Of a stretch of 37,472 nucleotides of DNA, positions 16,153 to 22,356 are shown piece after piece (the first letter of the stretch is position 1; each line of letters opens with the position of its first letter). Source of the stretch: Paractinoplanes atraurantiacus. GTDB taxonomy: Bacteria > Actinomycetota > Actinomycetes > Mycobacteriales > Micromonosporaceae. A program made the position numbers and the translations under genes. The stretch lies in the NCBI RefSeq assembly GCF_900215205.1, contig NZ_OBDY01000053.1:1-37472 (forward strand). The letters are read 5' to 3'. A model generated the notes under the pieces. It saw nothing but the letters and a program-made list of their open reading frames with translations. It was not told the origin of the DNA and made no database searches.

Positions 16153-16610
16153 ACGCTAAGTGGGTTGGGCTCGCTTGCGCACGACGGCCGGGGGCGGAGG
16201 GTGCCAGGCGGGGGTCACTGGGCTCTGGGTGCGGGGTGAGCTGGGCGGTCACCTCGTGGAGCGCGGTGCTGGGGGTTCGCTGCCGCGCTGGGGTCCGGGT
16301 GGGAGCGTCTGCCGGGCAGGCACGCCGGGTGGTGGGCCGGGCGGCAATTCCAGGCCGGTCGCGCGGGTTGGGTGGCGGCTTCAAACCGCTTCTCGACCCG
16401 GGCTTTGGAGAGCCACGCTTGCGGTCATCGGTGGCCGGCGCAATGCGTCCGTGATCGCCACGCTGGTGGGCGCGACAACCGCTACGTCGGGCTCGTCGCC
16501 ATGCCCGGGCGGCGCACGGCGTCGCGGTCAGCCTGCTCCCAGCGCGGGGGCTCCGCGACGACCGCGCGCGGGCGGGTCGCCAGGGGTGGAGCCGGTCCGA
16601 GACCGGGCCT
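16153..16610. other. Intergenic stretch, G-rich on the plus strand, no convincing gene
   Basis: These 458 bp lie between the PBP stop and the end of a minus-strand unknown gene. The first half is strongly G-rich on the plus strand with runs such as GGGGGCGGAGGG. Open frames exist here (plus-strand 16160-16654 among others), but their products are Gly/Arg/Pro-rich low-complexity strings with no recognisable fold and they run into the neighbouring gene. I see no RNA gene. A small hairpin at its right end is listed separately. It may be decayed coding DNA. Confidence 0.5.
16592..16606 (-). terminator. Possible terminator hairpin after the 16611 gene
   Basis: CCGGTC (16592-16597) and GACCGG (16601-16606) pair around CGA, five bases past the stop of the minus-strand gene. 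The stem is GC-rich and has no T-tract, a form reported for actinobacterial terminators, so the call is tentative. Confidence 0.35.
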
Positions 16611-17003
16611 TTACCGGGGGTGGGAGGGATGGATGCCCCACTTCTCGTGGGTGAAGCGCCAGAACAGTGCGACGGCCTCGGGGGCGGGGCGCGCGATGCG
16701 GTCGTCCCGGCCGGTGGCGGACCAGTGCTCGATCAATATGTCTTGGGAGTGAGGGCTGTCGGCTGGTTGTGGCCTGATCCAGATGACGTCGATCGGGCCG
16801 TCGTCGGGTATCGGGGTTGTGGTGACGGCCAGGTCGTGCATCGACATGAAGCCCGCCAGGCGGTCGGCCGCGGAGGTCCGGATGCCGGCCACCAGGTCGG
16901 CCATGACCGGCGCGTGCGGGGCGGTCCACTTCTCGATCCGGTCGGCGATCTGCTCCCAGGTCACCGCGCCGAAGCGAGTGAGGGCCCGTGAGTTGATGCG
17001 CAC
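16611..17003 (-). CDS. Protein of unknown function, 130 residues
   Basis: The family is not recognised. The product reads like a real globular protein rather than a shadow: RFGAVTWEQIADRIEKWTAP, then MSMHDLAVTTTPIPDDGPID, and a C-terminus VALFWRFTHEKWGIHPSHPR. It is rich in Trp and His and has no signal peptide or membrane segment. The frame is open much further upstream, but there it runs antisense to the ATP-grasp gene, so I chose the GTG at 17003, which gives a 54-bp divergent region to that gene. A small hairpin follows the stop. The two genes could share a promoter region; function unknown. Confidence 0.6.
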   Translation of the reverse strand: MRINSRALTRFGAVTWEQIADRIEKWTAPHAPVMADLVAGIRTSAADRLAGFMSMHDLAVTTTPIPDDGPIDVIWIRPQPADSPHSQDILIEHWSATGRDDRIARPAPEAVALFWRFTHEKWGIHPSHPR

Positions 17004-17057
17004 CGGGGCAGCATGCCATGCGCCGGCGCGCGCCGTTTCGCGTGTGAGGATGGGGTG

Positions 17058-17885
17058 GTGATCTCTGGGCGGTCTCGTGTTCTGTATGTCAGCGATCTCG
17101 GGTATGAAGCCCGTGGGCGTCGTTACTGCGACGAGGACATCTATCTGACGTCGCGGCTGCGTGGCCGTTTTGATCTGGCGGTGTGCCATCCGCTTGATGT
17201 TCGCGCGCTGATGGGCGACTTCGACGTGGTGGTGGTGCGCAACAGCGGGCCGGTGCTGAACTACCAGGCGGAGTACGAGGCGTTTCGTGCGGCCGCCGCT
17301 GAGGCGGGTGTGCGGGTCTTCACCGCGTTGACCGGCAAGGGTGACATGGCCGGCAAGCAGTATCTGCTCGATCTGTTCGCGGCGGGCTATCCGGTGATTC
17401 CGACTGTGGACCGGCTCGAGGATCTGGGGCGGCTGCCGGAGAGCGGCCGGTACGTGGCGAAGCCGAAGTTCGGGGCGGACTCGGCCGGGCTGGCCGTGGT
17501 CGAACGGCCGGGGCTGGCCGGGCTCGACTTCACGGATCTGCTGGTGCAGCCTCACATCGACTTCCGGTACGAGGTGTCCTTCTATTTCGTCGATCATCAA
17601 TTCCAGTACGCCTTGTACGCGCCCCGGACGGACCGGCGGTGGGACCTCGAGCCGTACGAGCCGGACGAGGCCGACCTTGCCTTCGCTCAGCGCTTCATCG
17701 ACTGGAACACCGTCGACCACGGCATCCAGCGGGTGGACGCCTGCCGGACCCGGGACGGCGGCCTGCTGCTCGTGGAGTTGGAAGACCTGAACCCTTTCCT
17801 GTCCCTGGACCGGGTCAGCCCGCCGGCGCGCGACCGGTTCGTCGAGGCCATGACGGATTCGCTCGTACGGCTCGCCGCGCGGTAA
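17058..17885 (+). CDS. ATP-grasp domain protein
   Basis: A 275-residue ligase-like protein, short for the ATP-grasp superfamily and related in form to prokaryotic glutathione synthase and RimK enzymes. An N-terminal pre-ATP-grasp fold contains DFDVVVVRNSGPV. NP-like substrate lead-in GKGDMAGKQYLLDLFAAGYP is followed by the nucleotide-binding Lys in YVAKPKFGADSAG, and metal-binding Glu and Asn in VELEDLNPFLSL near residue 245. It should join a carboxylate to an amine or similar nucleophile using ATP; substrates unknown. No precursor peptide or peptide-biosynthesis gene is adjacent. The GTG at 17058 is chosen because GAGGA lies seven bases ahead; the frame is open to 17013. Confidence 0.78.
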   Translation: MISGRSRVLYVSDLGYEARGRRYCDEDIYLTSRLRGRFDLAVCHPLDVRALMGDFDVVVVRNSGPVLNYQAEYEAFRAAAAEAGVRVFTALTGKGDMAGKQYLLDLFAAGYPVIPTVDRLEDLGRLPESGRYVAKPKFGADSAGLAVVERPGLAGLDFTDLLVQPHIDFRYEVSFYFVDHQFQYALYAPRTDRRWDLEPYEPDEADLAFAQRFIDWNTVDHGIQRVDACRTRDGGLLLVELEDLNPFLSLDRVSPPARDRFVEAMTDSLVRLAAR

Positions 17886-17922
17886 AGGCGTTGACGAGAT
17901 CAGCTGAGGGCCCGATGGTTCC

Positions 17923-18459
17923 ATGGTGATTATTCGGCGTGAACGTCCCGATGATGTCGACGCGATCCGCGCGGTCACGGCCGCCGCGTTCCGGGGGGCC
18001 CCGTACAGCGCGCCGCCGGCGGAGCCGGGTGGAGATCCGGGCGAGGCGACCCTGGTGTCGCGGTTGCGAGACGATGCCGGCTGGATCTCGCAGCTGTCGT
18101 TGGTGGCGGTCGAGGACGGTGCCGTGGTCGGCCACGTGGTCGCCACCCGGGCTCATGTCGGCGCCCGGCCGGCTCTTGGTCTCGGCCCTCTGAGTGTTCT
18201 CCCGCTCCGGCAGAGAGCCGGTGCCGGCACCGCCCTGATGCACGCCGTTCTGGGTGCCGCCGACGCGCTCGGCGAGCCTCTGGTCGCGCTGCTGGGCGAC
18301 CCGGCCTTCTACCATCGTTTCGGCTTCGTCCCGTCCCGGCCGCTGGGGATAACCGCGCCGGACCCCTCGTGGGGCGACTACTTCCAGGTCCGGACCCTCA
18401 GCCAGTACGACGGCACGACCGGCCATTTCTCCTATGCCGGCCCCTTCGACCGGTTGTGA
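17923..18459 (+). CDS. GNAT-family N-acetyltransferase
   Basis: A 178-residue single GNAT domain similar to YhbS-type proteins. It starts IIRRERPDDVDAIRAVTAAA. The central strand VVGHVVATRAHV is followed by the acetyl-CoA pyrophosphate-binding loop region PLRQRAGAGTALM (Q-x-x-G-x-G/A type), and AFYHRFGFVPSRP is the typical C-terminal strand-turn. It transfers an acetyl group from acetyl-CoA to an unknown small molecule or amine. GAGGG precedes the ATG. It follows the ATP-grasp gene by 37 bp on the same strand and may be cotranscribed with it. It ends 9 bp before a convergent membrane-protein gene. Confidence 0.88.
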   Translation: MVIIRRERPDDVDAIRAVTAAAFRGAPYSAPPAEPGGDPGEATLVSRLRDDAGWISQLSLVAVEDGAVVGHVVATRAHVGARPALGLGPLSVLPLRQRAGAGTALMHAVLGAADALGEPLVALLGDPAFYHRFGFVPSRPLGITAPDPSWGDYFQVRTLSQYDGTTGHFSYAGPFDRL

Positions 18460-18468
18460 GCAAGGCGG

Positions 18469-19086
18469 TCAGCGGAATCCGGTGAGTGACAGCAGGACGT
18501 ACCCCACCGCGGTCAGCGGAAGGGCGAGCAGCAGCGCGAGCCCGCGCTGCTGCCAGGACCGGCCCACCAGCACGGTGACTGCCATCCCCAACGCGATGAG
18601 GACGGCTGCGTACCCGACGGTGTCCGCGGTTTCGTAGCTCGGGTCCCCGACGCGCGTGAGCTGCATCGTGGCCTCGGCGAACAGCACCGCACCCGGCATG
18701 GCCGCGGCGGCGGCGCGAAGACGGCCACCGGTTCGCGCCAGCACGCCGGCCGCACCGAACACCGTGCCGGCCACCACGCCCGACCCCATCCAGAGCAAAG
18801 CGGTCACGTTGTACGTGTTGGCCAGGGCGTCGCCCTGGATCAGCGTGGCGGCGAGGTAGTAGCTGGGCACGGCCACGACCAGGCAGACGATCGCGCCGAG
18901 GATGCCGGCCGGCACCGTCCAGCGGCTGCGGAAGGTGAGCAGGAACGCCACCACGGCCCAGACGGCGATGGAGTTGCCCAGCCCGCCGAACGGAAAGGGC
19001 ACGTACTTGATCCATACGAAGTCGAGAGCGCCCAGGAGCACGCCCGCGACGGGAGCTGCCACGGCCACGTTCCGGTTGATCACCAT
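18469..19086 (-). CDS. Integral membrane protein, possibly DUF6518-like
   Basis: A 205-residue protein with about six hydrophobic segments, at roughly residues 8-26, 38-52, 58-78, 92-112, 128-146 and 158-200. Charged residues lie only in the short loops. I cannot assign a function. The length and pattern resemble small actinobacterial membrane proteins annotated as DUF6518, but that is a weak memory-based match. It lies 100 bp downstream of an AraC regulator on the same strand and converges with the GNAT gene. No signal for a transporter or enzyme is visible. Confidence 0.75.
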   Translation of the reverse strand: MVINRNVAVAAPVAGVLLGALDFVWIKYVPFPFGGLGNSIAVWAVVAFLLTFRSRWTVPAGILGAIVCLVVAVPSYYLAATLIQGDALANTYNVTALLWMGSGVVAGTVFGAAGVLARTGGRLRAAAAAMPGAVLFAEATMQLTRVGDPSYETADTVGYAAVLIALGMAVTVLVGRSWQQRGLALLLALPLTAVGYVLLSLTGFR

Positions 19087-19186
19087 GATCGCTGATCGTA
19101 CGAACCCGAGAAGCCCGGCACATCGAACCGCGGACAGACCACGCAGCCCGGTGATCCACCGAAAGGCAGACCGCCGGCGGAGAAGG

Positions 19187-19855
19187 TCAGGCCGACGCGG
19201 GCTGGAGGGACCGGCAAGGGGTGGCCGGGGGTATGCGGCCGGTGAGGTAGGCCGCCGGGGAGACGCCCATGATGGCGCGGAAATCGGCGATCATGTGGGG
19301 CTGGTCGAAGTAGCCGGTCCGGGTGGCCACCGCGGCCCAGCTGTCGCGGCCGGCCAGGGAGAGGACGCGCTGGACGCGGGCTATGCGGGCGAAGTGCTTC
19401 GGGGAGACGCCCACGTCCCGGGCGAAGAGGGTGCGCAGGTAGCGCTCGCTCACGCCGGCCCGGGTGGCGGCCTCCGGCAGGCGGGCCGTGGTGCTCAGGG
19501 CGGTCATCGCGGCAGTCAGGGCCGGGTCGCTGTCGGGCCCGGACAAGGCCTCGGCCAGCAGGACCTCGGGGTCGGGGGCGTGGGCCAGCTCGTCGGCCAG
19601 GCGGTGGGCGGCGGCGCCCCAGAGGTCGCTCAGGCGGATGGCCCGGTCCACCAGGGCCGAGGCGGGGACGCCCAGAACGGCGTTTGCGCGGCCTGGGGGC
19701 AGCCGGACCTGAACGCATGCGGTGGTGGGGCGGGCGGGGTGATAGCTGCCCCGGGTGCGGGGGCCGGAGACCAGGACGTCGCTGTCGCCGTCGGCTGTCG
19801 TCCGGAAGACGACCACTGTGGAGGTGTCGGGCTTCTGGATGACGGTGGGCGGCAC
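19187..19855 (-). CDS. AraC-family transcriptional regulator
   Basis: A 222-residue regulator. The N-terminal half (about 1-110) is a small ligand-binding domain of the kind fused to AraC proteins with DUF6597-like N-termini. The C-terminal half holds the two helix-turn-helices of AraC/XylS: LPEAATRAGVSERYLRTLFA and then WAAVATRTGYFDQPHMIADF, with the family-typical GVSPAAYL close to the end. It is divergent from the NmrA-like reductase gene across 85 bp and probably controls it. The GTG start is the only one that keeps the N-terminal domain. No ligand can be named. Confidence 0.87.
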   Translation of the reverse strand: MPPTVIQKPDTSTVVVFRTTADGDSDVLVSGPRTRGSYHPARPTTACVQVRLPPGRANAVLGVPASALVDRAIRLSDLWGAAAHRLADELAHAPDPEVLLAEALSGPDSDPALTAAMTALSTTARLPEAATRAGVSERYLRTLFARDVGVSPKHFARIARVQRVLSLAGRDSWAAVATRTGYFDQPHMIADFRAIMGVSPAAYLTGRIPPATPCRSLQPASA

Positions 19856-19940
19856 AGCTCGACCCTAGCCGCGGGAAGGGCCGGGGTGCAGTGCCGATTC
19901 TTCCAAGACGGGCCGGTCCGCAACGGGCAGGTTGGGGCTC

Positions 19941-20735
19941 ATGATTCTGGTTACCGGTGCTACCGGCACCACCGGCTCTCTGCTTGTCGACGAGCTGCTC
20001 GGGCGCGGCGTGGAAGTCACCGCGATCACCCGCGACCCGGCTCGGATCACGCCTCGGGCCGGGCTTACCGTCAGCACCTCGGTGGTGGCGGCGGACGCGC
20101 TCTATCTGCTCTCGCCGGCGGGCCCCGGCGTACCGGAGCATGACCTGGCGACTTTGCGGGCCGCTGCCGGCGCGGGGATACGGCGGGTGGTCAAGCTTTC
20201 GGCCATCGGGACGCCCGACGAAGTCGCGCCGGGAGGCTGGCATCAGGCCGGGGAGAAGGCCGTACGGGAGAGTAGGCTCGAGTGGACGATCCTGCGGCCC
20301 ACGACGTTCGCCAGCAACTCACTGGGGTGGGCGGCCGACATCAGAGCGGGGCGGCCGATTCCCAACCTGTTCGGGGACGGGGCTCAGGGGATCGTCGATC
20401 CGGCCGACGTGGCCGCCGTGGCCGCGGAGGCCCTCACCTCCGGCGGGCACCATCAACGGACGTACACACTGACCGGTCCTGAGCTTTTGACCGTGCACGA
20501 TCAAGTCGGCCGGCTGAGCGAGGTGCTCGGGCGCCCGCTCACCGTCGTCGACGTCGAGGCGAGCGTGGAGCATTTCCCGCCCGAGATAGCCGAGGTGGCG
20601 CTGGCGGGTGTCGCGCTGGTGCGGCGGGGCGGCAACGCGATCGTGACCGGTGACGTGCAGGAGGTGCTGGGGCGTAAGGCCGGCAGCTACGAAGCCTGGG
20701 CCGAGAACAACCGCAACGCATTCATGCCCGAATGA
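19941..20735 (+). CDS. NmrA-like NAD(P)-binding reductase
   Basis: A 264-residue atypical SDR of the NmrA/NAD(P)H-binding type. The Rossmann signature VTGATGTTG is at residues 4-12, followed by VTAITRDPARI, LYLLSPAGPG and a later RVVKLSAIGTP. These proteins either reduce small quinones or sense NADP(H). The region between the second strand and DALYLLSP looks shorter than in relatives I know, lacking the usual acidic GD-L-D-P segment; this may reflect a natural deletion. The ATG at 19941 is preferred over a TTG at 19932. It is divergent from the AraC regulator, which probably regulates it. Confidence 0.82.
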   Translation: MILVTGATGTTGSLLVDELLGRGVEVTAITRDPARITPRAGLTVSTSVVAADALYLLSPAGPGVPEHDLATLRAAAGAGIRRVVKLSAIGTPDEVAPGGWHQAGEKAVRESRLEWTILRPTTFASNSLGWAADIRAGRPIPNLFGDGAQGIVDPADVAAVAAEALTSGGHHQRTYTLTGPELLTVHDQVGRLSEVLGRPLTVVDVEASVEHFPPEIAEVALAGVALVRRGGNAIVTGDVQEVLGRKAGSYEAWAENNRNAFMPE

Positions 20736-20836
20736 AGCCGACCCGTCTCTTGGGTCCCGCGAAAACCCGGTGGGCCCTTCGAGGGTCGTGGCTTGGTGAG
20801 AGGGACCGGCTCCTCAGCGTGCGAGCGGGTGACCGG

Positions 20837-21454
20837 TCAGGTGGGGACGACGCGGCCCGAGTGGAGGCGGATGACCTGACCGGCTATGTCGATGACGCGC
20901 TGGTCGTGGGTGGCGACCAGGACCAGGGTGCCGGTGGTGGCGGCCGTGGCCAGGGCGTCGAGGACCAGCTGGACGTGTTCGTCGTCCTGGTGCGCGGTGG
21001 GCTCGTCGAGGACGGCGACGGCCGGGCCGAGGATCAGGGCGCGGGCCAGGGCGGTGCGCTGCTGCTCGCCCAGGGAGGTGTCGCGGGCCGGGCGGTCGGC
21101 GATGGCGGACAGGCCGAGGCGGTCGAGCACTGCGGGGTCGGCCGCGGAGCGGCGCAGGCCCGCCGGGAGCAGGACGTTCTCGGCGACCGTCAGTGTGGGT
21201 TCGAGGGCCAGCCGCTGCGGGAGCAGGGAGACCGTGGCCCAGTCCGGTGACTGGGCGGGGCGGCCGGCGACCTGGACGCGGCCGCTGGTCGGGGTCATCA
21301 CGCCGGCGATCAGGTGGCACAGCGTCGACTTGCCGGAGCCCGACCGGCCGGCCAGCACGGCCGTCGTCGCCGCGTCCAAGGTCAGGTCGACGCCGTCGAG
21401 GACGCGCGTGCCGCCGCGGGAGTGGCTCACCTCGTGCACTTCGATCAAAGGCAC
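20837..21454 (-). CDS. ABC transporter ATP-binding protein (second ATPase)
   Basis: A 205-residue ATPase of the LolD/MacB-type export family. Walker A GRSGSGKST is at 36-44, Q-loop Gln80, Walker B VAVLDEP at 146-152, and the H-loop lies in VATHDQRV. The signature is unusual: TSLGEQQR replaces the common LSGGQQQR, losing one of the two glycines. It starts 2 bp after the first ATPase and is the last gene of a three-gene operon. With the other ATPase it may form a heterodimer that powers the FtsX-like permease. The substrate is unknown. Confidence 0.92.
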   Translation of the reverse strand: MPLIEVHEVSHSRGGTRVLDGVDLTLDAATTAVLAGRSGSGKSTLCHLIAGVMTPTSGRVQVAGRPAQSPDWATVSLLPQRLALEPTLTVAENVLLPAGLRRSAADPAVLDRLGLSAIADRPARDTSLGEQQRTALARALILGPAVAVLDEPTAHQDDEHVQLVLDALATAATTGTLVLVATHDQRVIDIAGQVIRLHSGRVVPT

Positions 21455-21456
21455 GA

Positions 21457-22356
21457 TCAGGCTCTTTCCGTACGGGGGTGAAGCTCCACGTGGCCGTCGA
21501 CCAGGGAGACGATGACCCTTCCGTCGGGAAACAACGGCAGGACCTCCTCGGGGAGCTGGATCCGGCCGAGGCCGTCGATGGTGGCGGTGTGGTCCTCGCC
21601 GGCGCTGTGCTCGCCGGAGAGCACGCCGTGGCGCAGGCGCAGCACGGTGTCGGCGGCGGCGATGGCCCGCGCGTCGTGGGTGGCCAGGACGACGGCGCTG
21701 CCCTGGTCGGCGCGGGCCCGCAGCAGGCTCAGGACGAGGGCGGCCGAGTCGTCGTCGAGCTCGGCGGTGGGCTCGTCGGCGACGAGCAGGGCGGGCGGGC
21801 CAACGGCGGCGACGACGACCGCGAGGCGTTGTTGTTCGCCGCCGGAGAGGACGGCCGGGTGTGCCGTGGCCCGCTCGGCCAGGGAGACCTCGGCCAGGGC
21901 GGCGTCGATGTCGACCTCGACGCCGCGCAGTTGCGCCATCTGAGCGATCTGGCCGCGGGCGTCCAGTTGCGGGAAGAGGCTGTGGGTGGGGCGCTGGGCC
22001 ACCCAGCCGATCTCGCGGCGGCGCAGCCGGTGCAGGTCGCGGCGCGACAGCCCGGCGACGAGGCGGCCGCGGTGCCGCAGCTCTCCCCCGGCCGGCCGCT
22101 CCCGCAGGGCGAGCACGGCCAGCAGTGTGGACTTGCCGCTGCCGGAGGGGCCGGTGATGGCGCTGATCCGCCCACCGGTCACGCTCACGTCGACCCCGCG
22201 CAGCGCCTGGGTGGCCCCGGTCGGCGCGGCGTACAGCTGAAGGAGTTCGTGGCCTTCGAGAAGAGAATCGCCGGCTTGCGAGGGCGCGCCACTCTGCCGG
22301 AACGCGTCGCCGCGCGGGGAAGCGCCGGCTGCGGCCGGAGGCGGGTCAGTCGTCAC
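21457..22356 (-). CDS. ABC transporter ATP-binding protein with C-terminal AbrB-like tail
   Basis: A 299-residue ATPase. A 35-residue disordered N-terminal extension precedes the core, with Walker A GPSGSGKST (69-77), signature LSGGEQQR (170-177) and Walker B LLVADEP (190-196). After the ATPase core, residues about 255-299 add an extension with GLGRIQLPEEVL followed by GRVIVSLVDGHVELHP. This has the strand pattern of a SpoVT/AbrB-like swapped hairpin, an extension I recall on other actinobacterial exporter ATPases. Its role is unknown. The GTG start overlaps the permease stop by 11 bp, so translation is likely coupled. Confidence 0.92.
   Translation of the reverse strand: MTTDPPPAAAGASPRGDAFRQSGAPSQAGDSLLEGHELLQLYAAPTGATQALRGVDVSVTGGRISAITGPSGSGKSTLLAVLALRERPAGGELRHRGRLVAGLSRRDLHRLRRREIGWVAQRPTHSLFPQLDARGQIAQMAQLRGVEVDIDAALAEVSLAERATAHPAVLSGGEQQRLAVVVAAVGPPALLVADEPTAELDDDSAALVLSLLRARADQGSAVVLATHDARAIAAADTVLRLRHGVLSGEHSAGEDHTATIDGLGRIQLPEEVLPLFPDGRVIVSLVDGHVELHPRTERA

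Noticed and set aside
16160..16654. Possible 164-residue gene after the PBP
   Set aside because: Gly/Arg/Pro-rich with no fold and running into the neighbouring minus-strand gene; composition fits G-rich non-coding DNA.
16611..18146. Minus-strand open frame of 511 codons across the ATP-grasp gene
   Set aside because: Only its last 130 codons look like protein. The rest is antisense to the ATP-grasp gene, which carries the conserved Lys and Glu/Asn residues.
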